Shown: piece after piece, positions 1 through 8,128 of the stretch | Position numbering within the stretch: position 1 is the stretch's first letter | Layout of the letters: each line of letters begins with the position of its first letter | Source: BRH-c54 sp965284565 | Lineage (GTDB): Bacteria; Bacteroidota; Bacteroidia; Flavobacteriales_E; Vicingaceae | Length of the DNA stretch: 64,000 nucleotides | NCBI GenBank assembly: GCA_965284565.1 | Contig: OZ260100.1 | Coordinates: 2,418,001 to 2,482,000 of the forward strand | Direction: 5' to 3' | Made by a program: the position numbers and the translations under genes | The notes under the pieces: model-generated | Database searches by the model: none | Told to the model about the DNA's origin: nothing | Seen by the model: the letters and a program-made list of their open reading frames with translations, nothing else

Positions 1-426
1 GTAGCAGTTTATAGCTTCTAAGTACTCACCTTTTAGTTCATAAACAATACCTATATTATTAAGAATAGCAGCAGTATTAGTTTCATCATTTAATTCTTTA
101 TAAAATGCTAAACATTTTTTGTAATTGATAAGTGCTGAGTCAATTTTTTGCAAAACATAATAAGAGGTACCTAAAGTCTTAAAAGCATCCGCTATAAATG
201 TTTTTTTATTTTTTAATTCAGCAAGATTTAATTGCTTTTTGGAGAAAAATATAGCAGAATCAGGATTAGAAAATATAAAAGACTTTGAAAGATTGTTAAT
301 AGCATTAAGTCGAATAGTATCGTGAATGCTACTATTATTAAAAATGGTTAAAAGAGAGTCTTTATTTATAGCAAAACTATAATTAGCACAAATAATAAAT
401 ATAAAAATAGATATGTATTTTTTCAT
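1..426 (-). CDS. TPR-containing signalling protein, N-terminal part (cut by window edge)
   Basis: The reading frame opens at an ATG complementary to 424-426 and stays open for 142 codons to the window edge, so only the N-terminus is present. It begins with a signal-peptide-like segment (Met-Lys-Lys, then a run of Ile/Phe ending near 'NYSFA'). TPR-like helices follow, with repeats such as 'NPDSAIFFSKKQLNLAEL' and 'ILNNIGIVYELKGEYLEAI'. This N-terminal layout matches the two TPR-SpoIIE phosphatases at 54454-58695. In Bacteroidota such N-termini also head TPR histidine kinases or LuxR-type regulators, so the output domain cannot be named here. A secreted or membrane-anchored TPR sensor is the likely identity, by inference. 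Confidence 0.7.
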   Translation of the reverse strand, partial: MKKYISIFIFIICANYSFAINKDSLLTIFNNSSIHDTIRLNAINNLSKSFIFSNPDSAIFFSKKQLNLAELKNKKTFIADAFKTLGTSYYVLQKIDSALINYKKCLAFYKELNDETNTAAILNNIGIVYELKGEYLEAINCY

Positions 427-491
427 TAAACTTTTAATTCGATTATCAAAAATAGTATAGTAAATACATTAGTATTCCTTATTATTTTTAT

Positions 492-1778
492 TTAAATGAT
501 AGAATTAGCCAAAATTTCTCCAAAACGATACACGTCTTCAAAAGAATTATAAAGTGGAACGGGAGCCATTCTAATGGCATTTGGCTCTCTCCAATCTGAA
601 ATTACTCCTTCGTTGCTAAGTTGGTTGAATAAATCTTTTCCAAATCCATGAGCTATTACAGAAACCTGACAACCACGTTCTTTCCAATCTCTAGGAGTGA
701 TAATTTCCAACCATTTTCCTGAAGATTTATCTAAGTGTTTTTCGTTGATATCGTCAATAATAAACTCTAAGTAACCAGAAAGCATTTTTTGTTTTTTGAG
801 TAATTTCTCCATACCTACTTCATCAAAAATATCAACTGCGGCCTTGTGTGCAGCCATGGTTAATACCGGAGCATTACTCATTTGCCAAGCTTCGGCAGAC
901 TTCATAGGTTTAAATCCTTTTTCCATTAAAAAACGAGTTTCTTTTTCATGTCCCCACCAGCCTGCAAACCTAGGTAAATCAGTATTTTCGCAATGACGTT
1001 CGTGTATGAAAACTCCCGATACTCCACCAGGTCCTGAGTTGAGGTATTTGTAAGAACACCAACAAGCAAAATCAACATTCCACTCGTGGAGTTTTAGTTC
1101 AATATTTCCTGCACCGTGAGCCAAATCAAAACCAACATTTGCACCAACTTTGTGACCAGCTTCTGTAATGGCTTTCATGTCAAAAACTTGCCCTGTAAAA
1201 TAATTTACTCCTCCTATCATAACACAAGCTAAACTACTTCCTGCATTTTCAATAGCAGTAATAATATCTTCATGATTAATGGTTCTTTCGCCTTCGCGGG
1301 GAGCAACTTCAATAATTGCATCATCAGGATTAAAACCGGCATTTCTAACTTGCATTTCTATTGCATATTGGTCGGAAGGAAAAGCTTTAGCTTCACAAAC
1401 AATTTTATATCTTTCTTTGGTTGGGCGGTAAAAGGAAACCATTAATAAGTTTAGGTTTACGGTAAGATTATTCATTACTACAACCTCTTTAGGTAAAGCA
1501 CCAACAATTTTTGAAATAGGAATTGCAAATTGCTCATGATAGGCGAACCAAGGGTTTTTAGCTTTAAAATGTCCTTCAACGCCCCATTTTGCCCAATCTT
1601 TTAGTTCTTGATTAATATAAGTAGATGTAGATTTTGGTTGTAAACCTAATGAGTTTCCTGTAAAGTAAATCGTTTCTATACCGTTAATTATCGGAATGTG
1701 AAATTGGTCTCTATAATTTTTTAATTCATCTTGTTCGTCCATTTGCAGAGCAAATGTTATTGAGTTTTGAAAATTCAT
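492..1778 (-). CDS. kynU: Kynureninase
   Basis: This PLP enzyme cleaves L-kynurenine to anthranilate and alanine (or 3-hydroxykynurenine to 3-hydroxyanthranilate), in tryptophan breakdown or NAD synthesis in the cytosol. The 428-residue length is normal for the family. Visible family signs are 'FPSDQY' (about residues 133-138), 'FDLAHGAGN' with Asp218 and His221 contacting PLP, and the Schiff-base lysine Lys244 in 'CWCSYKYLNSGPGG'. The start ATG overlaps the stop of the upstream O-antigen-ligase-like gene by four bases (ATGA), so the two are probably co-transcribed although their functions look unrelated. No other kynurenine-pathway gene is in the window. Identification is firm; which of the two substrates is used in vivo is not visible. 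Confidence 0.95.
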   Translation of the reverse strand: MNFQNSITFALQMDEQDELKNYRDQFHIPIINGIETIYFTGNSLGLQPKSTSTYINQELKDWAKWGVEGHFKAKNPWFAYHEQFAIPISKIVGALPKEVVVMNNLTVNLNLLMVSFYRPTKERYKIVCEAKAFPSDQYAIEMQVRNAGFNPDDAIIEVAPREGERTINHEDIITAIENAGSSLACVMIGGVNYFTGQVFDMKAITEAGHKVGANVGFDLAHGAGNIELKLHEWNVDFACWCSYKYLNSGPGGVSGVFIHERHCENTDLPRFAGWWGHEKETRFLMEKGFKPMKSAEAWQMSNAPVLTMAAHKAAVDIFDEVGMEKLLKKQKMLSGYLEFIIDDINEKHLDKSSGKWLEIITPRDWKERGCQVSVIAHGFGKDLFNQLSNEGVISDWREPNAIRMAPVPLYNSFEDVYRFGEILANSII

Positions 1779-3211
1779 ATTTCCTTAGTTTTTGTTTCAA
1801 GTTCTTTTTTGTAATTTACATCCATAGCAACAATTAGTGCTATAAATCCCCAAAAAGGAACAGATAATTTATCGGTATCTAAATAGTTATTCATAAACCC
1901 ATGGAGCACATAGGTAAACAAACCTAAGAGGGTAAATAGTATAACGGTTTTTCTTTCTCCTTCTAGTTTGTGATAGAGTAGGGATCCTCTGTAAAAAACG
2001 ACTATCACTATCATTAAAAAAGTTAATGTACCAAGAATACCTGATTCTGCTAAAGGGCCAATATATTCGCTATGGGCATTACCATTGGAGCTGGTATTGG
2101 TACTTATAATAGTCATTTCATTAGAAAGCTGAAATGGTGCATATTGAAAAATATAAGTTCCAGGTCCCCAACCAACAATAGGTCGTTCTAAAAACATACG
2201 CCAAGCACAACTCCAGCGGTTTAATCGCTCTAGGTTAGAAGCATCTGTAGAAACGTTAGACATTGATTGTACATGCTCTGTTAATTCTCCAGAAGAGTCT
2301 TGATCATTTTTTTCAAGACTGTGCATTATGGTCGTCCAACTTGAGGCGAGCATAATTCCTAAAAAAGCACCAACTAGAAGGAGTGAGCTGAATTTAATTT
2401 TTAGTTTGTAGATTATGTATAAAGCAGCAGCGGCAAACAAACTTAACCATGCGGCACGAGTGTAAGATAAAATAATTCCAACAACAAAAATAGCGATTAT
2501 TGAAAAAGTAATTAACTTAAATAAAGCTGTGTTTTTTTTGAAAAGAAAGATGAATAGTATAGGAAAATACATTGCTAAGGCAGCTCCGTAAGAAGTGTGG
2601 TCTTTATAAAAAGGAGACATTACCCAATGTGATGCTTTTTCATCAAAACTATAAATTGAAAGTCTAATTACACTATAAAAAATAACCGCTACTAATGGAA
2701 TGATGTAAGCCCAAAAGTAAATTTTATAATTTTTGTAATTCTTAAAAAGTTGGGTAGCTAAAAAGTAAAAACAAACAATAAACCACATTCTAGCTAATAA
2801 AAATTTAAATGATACCACAGGCATAGAGCTAGTAATAGAAGTAAAAAGCAACCATATTAAGTTAATTACAATTGCTATAGTAACAGGGTGTTTAAAGATA
2901 TTGATGTCGTATCTTTTATGATAAAATAATTTAAAGAAAAACAATATCATAACGCCAAACATTAATGGGTCGGTTGGTAAGTACATTCCAATTCCTCCAT
3001 GCCCACCAATTTCTAGATTAAAAGATAGTGGGGTAGCAAAAACAATAAACCACATCAGTTTATCTATATGGAAAAAAGCCATAAAGATTAAAGCAGCTGC
3101 TAGTGGTAAGAGTGCTAAATAAGGAAAGTTGGTATAAAGAAGATAACTGTTTAGCAGTATAAACAAAAAACTAACAAGATAAATCCAATATGAATTAAGA
3201 AGTTTAACCAA
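1775..3211 (-). CDS. O-antigen ligase / Wzy-like polymerase family membrane protein
   Basis: A 478-residue polytopic inner-membrane protein with roughly a dozen hydrophobic helices. Near residues 350-390 it has the large periplasmic loop typical of the Wzy_C/WaaL family, with 'GWGPGTYIFQYAPFQ' and 'NAHSEYIGPLAESGILG'; the His-Ser-Glu-Tyr element is the recognisable signature. Members join a lipid-linked glycan to lipid A-core, polymerise O-units, or glycosylate proteins; these cannot be told apart by sequence alone. A Wzz-like chain-length protein lies 10 bp upstream, which favours a role in surface polysaccharide assembly. Its end overlaps kynU by four bases. Confidence 0.85.
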   Translation of the reverse strand: MVKLLNSYWIYLVSFLFILLNSYLLYTNFPYLALLPLAAALIFMAFFHIDKLMWFIVFATPLSFNLEIGGHGGIGMYLPTDPLMFGVMILFFFKLFYHKRYDINIFKHPVTIAIVINLIWLLFTSITSSMPVVSFKFLLARMWFIVCFYFLATQLFKNYKNYKIYFWAYIIPLVAVIFYSVIRLSIYSFDEKASHWVMSPFYKDHTSYGAALAMYFPILFIFLFKKNTALFKLITFSIIAIFVVGIILSYTRAAWLSLFAAAALYIIYKLKIKFSSLLLVGAFLGIMLASSWTTIMHSLEKNDQDSSGELTEHVQSMSNVSTDASNLERLNRWSCAWRMFLERPIVGWGPGTYIFQYAPFQLSNEMTIISTNTSSNGNAHSEYIGPLAESGILGTLTFLMIVIVVFYRGSLLYHKLEGERKTVILFTLLGLFTYVLHGFMNNYLDTDKLSVPFWGFIALIVAMDVNYKKELETKTKEI

Positions 3212-3221
3212 ATTAAATTTT

Positions 3222-4241
3222 TTAGTCTTGTTTTAAAGCAGTTAAGTTAGAAATACTATCTTTTATTAATAGGAATACAAAGGTTAAAAGGAATGCAGAC
3301 ATCACTGAAATTAAAACAATTATCATTCTTTTCGGAGAATGTTTTTTATCTGCGGGAGTAGCATAATCAATAATAAAAACATGTGATAGTTGGTTATTTG
3401 CATCTAATCGAGCTTCTTGTAGTTTTGAAAAGAGAAAAGTAAGCTGTTTTTTTTCTAAAAATATTCGGTCTCTTAAATTTAAGAAAGTAGTGCCATATTT
3501 AGAAAAAACAGATAGTTTCTCCTCTAAAGCTTTAATAGCACTAGTTTTGTTTTGTAATATTGCTATGGATAATTGTTCGGTATACCTTTCAATCTGAGTT
3601 TCATAATCCATTATCCCATAACTCATTAAAATTCTTAAAGAATCTTCCATAACACTTATGTGCTCAACTTGTTCATTATATTTTTCTTGAACTAAAGTGA
3701 GTGCTTTTTGGGAAGTTTTTCTTTGCATGTCATTTTTAACAGTATCTATTAAAAAAGCAATTTCATTGGCAATTTTGGCAGCCATTTCTGGTGATTTATC
3801 CAATACTTCAATTTCTACTGCAGAAAACTTAGTGATGTTAAAAGTTATATTTCCTTGAAAGACTTCTATTAGTTTTGCTTTCCATTTTGGTTGGAGTGTA
3901 TCAATATTATAGTATGTTATTAAGTTTAAATTTTGAACAGTTCTGTTTCTAATTTGATCAGATTTAAGGATTTGAAGTGTTTGTTCTGCTTCTTCTTTTT
4001 CACCAAACTTCAAGATATCATCTCTAACAGGGATAGTTCCTATAAGAGGCTTGGAAATTGAATTATTCGTGCTAGGAAATAATGTGACTGTAGATTTGTA
4101 CATATCTGTCATTAGTAGCGATACTACTACAGAAACAATAAATGCAATTATACTTACAATGATTAATGGTTTTCTCCATTTAAACATTAAAACCAATAGG
4201 TTTTGGTTGTTGAGAAAGTCTGTAGATTTTTTAGCGTTCAA
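3222..4241 (-). CDS. Wzz-like polysaccharide chain-length determinant
   Basis: A 339-residue protein with the Wzz/polysaccharide co-polymerase layout: a cytoplasmic N-terminus, a first transmembrane helix at about residues 28-47, a long periplasmic region rich in charged helices (about 50-300, coiled-coil-like around 190-280), and a second helix at about 306-326. 'YKSTVTLFPS' just after the first helix fits the Wzz N-domain. There is no tyrosine-kinase domain. It stands 10 bp before the O-antigen-ligase-like gene, so the two likely act together in setting glycan length in the inner membrane. Assignment rests on topology and the N-terminal motif. Confidence 0.8.
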   Translation of the reverse strand: MNAKKSTDFLNNQNLLVLMFKWRKPLIIVSIIAFIVSVVVSLLMTDMYKSTVTLFPSTNNSISKPLIGTIPVRDDILKFGEKEEAEQTLQILKSDQIRNRTVQNLNLITYYNIDTLQPKWKAKLIEVFQGNITFNITKFSAVEIEVLDKSPEMAAKIANEIAFLIDTVKNDMQRKTSQKALTLVQEKYNEQVEHISVMEDSLRILMSYGIMDYETQIERYTEQLSIAILQNKTSAIKALEEKLSVFSKYGTTFLNLRDRIFLEKKQLTFLFSKLQEARLDANNQLSHVFIIDYATPADKKHSPKRMIIVLISVMSAFLLTFVFLLIKDSISNLTALKQD

Positions 4242-4317
4242 TTTGATTTCGGTTTAAAAATTAAGGTCAAAAATACCTAATTTATTTTGAATGTTGAATA
4301 ACTTTAAAGTATAGAGA

Positions 4318-5220
4318 CTAATTGTAAGTAATAAACTCTTTTAATTCTTCAACATCAAAAAACTCGCCTGTCCATTTTTTTCTCACGATACTTCCTTCAA
4401 TGTAATAAATGGAAGGTAGAGTTCCTCCACTATATTTAAAAAAAACATCATCAGTCATCCATAGTATTGGATAGTTTAATGCTGTAGACTCAATGAATTC
4501 ATTTAATTTTTCTTCTTTTTTAGAAGCAATGACAATAACTATATTATTAATATTATTTTTTTTGTTTAAATAGGAGAGTTTATGAGCAGCATTTTTACAG
4601 TGAGGACAACTAGCACTAAAAAATACCAATATTTTCTTCCCTGAAGTAAAATCTATTGATGTATTAGTTTGATAAAAAGTTTGAGGTAATCCAGACCAAT
4701 CAACTGATTTGTTTAAAGACTTTGAAGGAACATTTTGAAGTCCAACCCTATTAAGTAGAAAAGTAGCTATAAAAGAAGTGATTAAAAGACCAATAACAAA
4801 AAGCCATTTTTTAGGGAGCCAATCTTTTTTAGGTAATGCAAATAAGATTAACATTAAAACAATGTTTTTTATTAAAGAACTTAGTGGAGAAAGAGCGATA
4901 AGTTGACCGAAACAACCGCAATCAGAAATGTTTCCTTCGGTAAATAGCAAAAAAACAAGGTAAACACTAAATACTACCAACATTGATTGAGCTAAATAGT
5001 ACATTAGTTTATTTGCCCAAAGGTTAATTAAAATAGAAATTCCAATAAAAATCTCAAAGGCTATTACAGATCTAGCAATAAATGGAGCTAATATCCAATT
5101 TGTTATTCCTAAGTCTATAAAAACTACCTCAAACGGTTCTATAGGGAATAGTTTGCTCATTCCTGAGAGAATGAATACTCCAGCTGCTAAAAATTGTAGT
5201 ATAAAAAATAATATTTTCAT
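4318..5220 (-). CDS. DoxX/MauE-like membrane domain fused to a thioredoxin-like domain
   Basis: The N-terminal half (about residues 1-155) has four or five transmembrane helices of the DoxX/MauE type, including 'SGMSKLFPIEPFE' and the short Cys pair in 'SDCGCFGQL'. The C-terminal half (about 165-300) is a TlpA/thioredoxin-like fold with the redox motif CPHC in 'FFSASCPHCKNAAHKL' and a likely cis-Pro region 'GGTLPSIYYIEG'. The predicted role is thiol redox transfer across the inner membrane, with the catalytic domain facing the periplasm. The fusion architecture is common in Bacteroidota, but substrates are unknown. The small Cys-rich lipoprotein encoded just upstream on the same strand could be a partner; that is inference. 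Confidence 0.8.
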   Translation of the reverse strand: MKILFFILQFLAAGVFILSGMSKLFPIEPFEVVFIDLGITNWILAPFIARSVIAFEIFIGISILINLWANKLMYYLAQSMLVVFSVYLVFLLFTEGNISDCGCFGQLIALSPLSSLIKNIVLMLILFALPKKDWLPKKWLFVIGLLITSFIATFLLNRVGLQNVPSKSLNKSVDWSGLPQTFYQTNTSIDFTSGKKILVFFSASCPHCKNAAHKLSYLNKKNNINNIVIVIASKKEEKLNEFIESTALNYPILWMTDDVFFKYSGGTLPSIYYIEGSIVRKKWTGEFFDVEELKEFITYN

Positions 5221-5315
5221 GTCTTTGAGTAATTTAAACTTTATTAGTCATATTGAACCTGTAATAATGTATACTTGGTTAATAATAATCAATCCTCATA
5301 TTAGTTTTTTTAGAT

Positions 5316-5349
5316 AAAAAAATATCCTACTATAAGATATAGTAGGATA
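5316..5349 (-). terminator. Rho-independent terminator after the small Cys-rich lipoprotein gene
   Basis: A perfect 12-bp stem (5323-5334 with 5338-5349) and a 3-base loop, followed on the minus strand by seven U residues (A-run 5316-5322 on the plus strand). It lies 31 bp downstream of the lipoprotein stop codon and would separate that transcript from the DoxX-thioredoxin gene. Confidence 0.8.
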
Positions 5350-5380
5350 AGATTTTTAATGATGACTAAAAGAATAAAGA

Positions 5381-5563
5381 TTACTCAACTTTACAGTCAG
5401 CACCTAAAGCTTTTAAGCTATCACAAGTTTCTTTTACGTTACAATCGCAATCATCTTCATCAAAAGATTCAGCACCTGTACATTTACATTCTTCTTTAGA
5501 ACAAGATGTAGTAGTAAAAGCAACACCACCAACAACTAAAAGAGTTAAAAATAATTTTTTCAT
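5381..5563 (-). CDS. Small Cys-rich lipoprotein
   Basis: A 60-residue protein whose first 21 residues form a lipoprotein signal ending in 'FTTTSC', so the mature chain begins at the lipidated Cys21. The 40-residue mature part is acidic and carries six further cysteines ('CKC', 'CDCN', one after 'KET', one near the C-terminus). I do not recognise a family. The cysteines could hold a metal or disulfides. It is flanked by its own strong terminator downstream and by another terminator upstream, so it is a single-gene transcript. It lies beside a thiol-disulfide membrane protein. The start ATG is unambiguous. Confidence 0.75.
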   Translation of the reverse strand: MKKLFLTLLVVGGVAFTTTSCSKEECKCTGAESFDEDDCDCNVKETCDSLKALGADCKVE

Positions 5564-5620
5564 AATAAATAGTTAAATGTTAATAAAAATTTTGGCTAAA
5601 GTATAAATAATAATTGTAAA

Positions 5621-5660
5621 AAAAAAGCTTTCTAACTTTTTAGTGTTAGAAAGCTTTTTT
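5621..5660 (-). terminator. Strong Rho-independent terminator after the TPR/OmpA-like lipoprotein gene
   Basis: A perfect 16-bp inverted repeat (5621-5636 with 5645-5660) around an 8-base loop. The arms end in A-runs/T-runs on both sides, so it could act in both directions. It lies 16 bp beyond the stop codon of the 5677-7392 gene on the minus strand. Confidence 0.85.
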
Positions 5661-5676
5661 TGATTGAAAAATTTTA

Positions 5677-7392
5677 TTAGTTTACTGCTGCTTGAAATTC
5701 AGCATCATCTCTGTATTTTATAAACTCAGCATCATCTTTAGCTTTTGTTTTTAATGAAGCATCTTTAGCTGTAGCAGATTTAAGGTTGTTAACCATCATT
5801 CCTTTATCACCAGATCTTGCTCCTGCAATAGCTTTTAAGTAGTAAGCTAATGCTTCATCTTTATCAGCAGAGTTATCTATAGTCTGACCGATGTTGTTAT
5901 CGCCATTTAATAATTTTGCTAATGCAGCATTGAAAGAATTAACACCAGAATAGTTAGCAACTGCAGCAGCATAATCTCCTTCTATAATGTTAATTATTCC
6001 TTTGTTTTCAGCTACTTCTTTACCAGCACCGCTAGCTTTTTCGTAGTATTCTTTTGCTGTAGCATTATCTCCATTTAATCTTGCAATAACACCTAAGTTA
6101 TTGTTTACAATAGGAGTACTTTCAATAGCATTTGCTTTTTCAAACTCGGTTTTAGCATCAGCTAATTTGTTTTGAGAAACATATAAGTAACCTAAGTTAT
6201 TAGGACCTCTCCAGTCGTTAGGAAATTTAGTCACAAAACTTTTGTAAATAGATTCTTTTTTAGCCATATCTTCATAAAGAGTAGCAGCATACAACATTTG
6301 CTCAGCATCTAAAGAATCAACTTTAGTGTCAACTAAGGTTTTAATTTCATCATCAGTTAAATTATGGTGTTTCATTACTAAGTTAACTTGAGATCTTCTT
6401 AAAACAGGAAGAACTTTTTTAGCAACTTCTTGGTAAGTAGCAGCTAAGTTTTTAATTTCTTCTTCCCTTTTAGTAACATCTGAGTATTGCTCAAGAACTC
6501 TAATAATAAGTTCTTTGTCTTTAATGTCAGATTCTTGCATTAATTTTTTGAAACCTTCCCAGTCTTCACCTTTACCTGTTTCTTTAGCAAATCCTTCAGG
6601 AATTTCAATTTTATGTTGTTTTAATAATGCAATAATGCTTTTTGCAGCAGAAGCAGCTCTTTCGTTAGCTAAGTTTTCGTTTTTGCTAATTTCACCTTCA
6701 GGAGAAGCATAAGCATCAACTACTAAACTGTTGAATTCCATTTTAACATCTTCTTTCCATCCTTTTAATTTAGATTTTAAGTCTTTGATGTCTTTATCAT
6801 TCATTTCAGAACCTCTAACTACAGAGTTGTTTACTAAATAGTGAATTTCAACATTATTATTTTCTAAGTTGAATTTTTCAAATTTATCAGCACCTATAAT
6901 TGCTTTGTCAGCTGCCATTACTAATTTTGGAGTAATAATAGTTCCATCAGCCGCTTTTCTTGGGTCTAAATCTTTAGTTTTTGTTTTATACTCACCGCTA
7001 GCTCTTAATTCTAAAGTAGCTTTTTGCATTCCATCTTTATAAGGAATTTTAGCAGTATGAGAAAAACTTCCACCTTTTTCATAACTAATGGTTGTTCCTT
7101 CTGCTTCAGAATCCTCACCTTTTAATTTAAAAGCTTTAAACTCTTCAGTTCCTCCATCATATACAATAACAGGAGTAATAGTAGCAGACACTTTTTTATG
7201 AAAATATTTTGTAGGGAAGCTTCCATTAACAGAGATTTGAATACTATCTCCATGCATTTCCATAGGATTTGGAGTTACTTCGTAATTTACTTCACCCTGT
7301 CTTTTTACCATCTTTGCTAGTGGATTACAAGCAACAAATACGGTTGATGTAGCCACAAATAGAGAAAATAGTTTTAAATTGTTAGTTCTCAT
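5677..7392 (-). CDS. Lipoprotein with OmpA-like region and TPR repeats
   Basis: A 571-residue protein with a lipoprotein-type signal ending in 'STVFVAC' (Cys22). Residues about 30-190 look beta-rich. An OmpA-like segment follows at about 220-255 ('VDAYASPEGEISKNENLANE'), then a charged helical stretch, and TPR-like repeats at about 360-480 ('NNLGYLYVSQNKLADAKTEF', 'NNNLGVIARLNGDNATAKEY'). The OmpA-like part suggests peptidoglycan contact from the outer-membrane inner leaflet. The domain set recalls the envelope lipoproteins that Bacteroidota use around the type IX secretion machinery, but it is not a match I can name, so no symbol is given. Single gene with its own terminator. Confidence 0.75.
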   Translation of the reverse strand: MRTNNLKLFSLFVATSTVFVACNPLAKMVKRQGEVNYEVTPNPMEMHGDSIQISVNGSFPTKYFHKKVSATITPVIVYDGGTEEFKAFKLKGEDSEAEGTTISYEKGGSFSHTAKIPYKDGMQKATLELRASGEYKTKTKDLDPRKAADGTIITPKLVMAADKAIIGADKFEKFNLENNNVEIHYLVNNSVVRGSEMNDKDIKDLKSKLKGWKEDVKMEFNSLVVDAYASPEGEISKNENLANERAASAAKSIIALLKQHKIEIPEGFAKETGKGEDWEGFKKLMQESDIKDKELIIRVLEQYSDVTKREEEIKNLAATYQEVAKKVLPVLRRSQVNLVMKHHNLTDDEIKTLVDTKVDSLDAEQMLYAATLYEDMAKKESIYKSFVTKFPNDWRGPNNLGYLYVSQNKLADAKTEFEKANAIESTPIVNNNLGVIARLNGDNATAKEYYEKASGAGKEVAENKGIINIIEGDYAAAVANYSGVNSFNAALAKLLNGDNNIGQTIDNSADKDEALAYYLKAIAGARSGDKGMMVNNLKSATAKDASLKTKAKDDAEFIKYRDDAEFQAAVN

Positions 7393-7493
7393 TTTTAATT
7401 ATTTAAGTTTAATTAATTTAGTTTTCGTGATGCAATATTAACTAATGTTTTTCACAAAAAAAAAACTATTTCTTATAAATATTCTTAGTTAAC

Positions 7494-7997
7494 CTAATAT
7501 TTAAAGACTTTTAAATCATCACTACATTCATTTTTTAGGTTTTTAATGCTTACATTTAGAACAGGATGTATAAAGTTAGGAATGATTTCATTTAAAGGAA
7601 ATAAAATAAAATTTCTTTTAGATATTCTTGGATGTGGAATTTGCAGATTTTCTGTTTGAATTATTTCATTGTTATAGAATAATAAATCTATATCAATTGT
7701 TCTTTCACCCCACTTCTTTATTCTCTTACGTCCTAACTCCATTTCTACCATTAAACATTTTTCTAAAACAGCTAGAGGAGAGAGAGTTGTTTCAACAATA
7801 ATTACTTGATTTAAAAAGTCTGGTTGGTTTTCTACCCCCCAAGCTTGGGTTTGATATATTGGTGACTCTTTTATGATTGACCCAACTTCTTGAGTAATCA
7901 TATTTTTAGCGGATAAAAATGTTTTTTTTATATCTCCCCGATTACCACCAAGAGATAATATTAATTGATTATAATTATTTTTTTTTCCACTCATCAT
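7494..7997 (-). CDS. folK: 2-amino-4-hydroxy-6-hydroxymethyldihydropteridine diphosphokinase (HPPK)
   Basis: Transfers pyrophosphate from ATP to 6-hydroxymethyl-7,8-dihydropterin in folate synthesis. The 167-residue length is usual. Family signs are 'SLGGNRGD' at the N-terminus, the signature 'WGERTIDIDLLFY' holding the Mg-binding Asp-x-Asp (about residues 95-107), and 'IPHPRISKRNFIL'. Two adjacent ATGs exist at the start; the first is used here. The gene is divergent from sppA across a 131-bp AT-rich spacer; a folK/sppA neighbourhood is frequent in Bacteroidota. Confidence 0.95.
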   Translation of the reverse strand: MMSGKKNNYNQLILSLGGNRGDIKKTFLSAKNMITQEVGSIIKESPIYQTQAWGVENQPDFLNQVIIVETTLSPLAVLEKCLMVEMELGRKRIKKWGERTIDIDLLFYNNEIIQTENLQIPHPRISKRNFILFPLNEIIPNFIHPVLNVSIKNLKNECSDDLKVFKY

Positions 7998-8047
7998 TTT
8001 TTCTTACCATTAGTGTATTTTATATCTTTTATTATTTAAAAGGAATA

Positions 8048-8055
8048 TACATTTG
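8048..8055 (+). promoter_or_regulatory. Candidate -7 element for sppA
   Basis: The octamer TACATTTG fits the Bacteroidota primary-sigma -7 consensus TAnnTTTG and lies about 74 bases before the sppA start. I see no convincing TTTG/TTG partner 19-20 bases upstream, so this is a weak call in AT-rich DNA. Confidence 0.3.
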
Positions 8056-8128
8056 TATTTAATGTTGACAAAGGTAATTAAATCAACATGAATTAATTTG
8101 TAACTTAAATCATATAAAAAATAAAACG

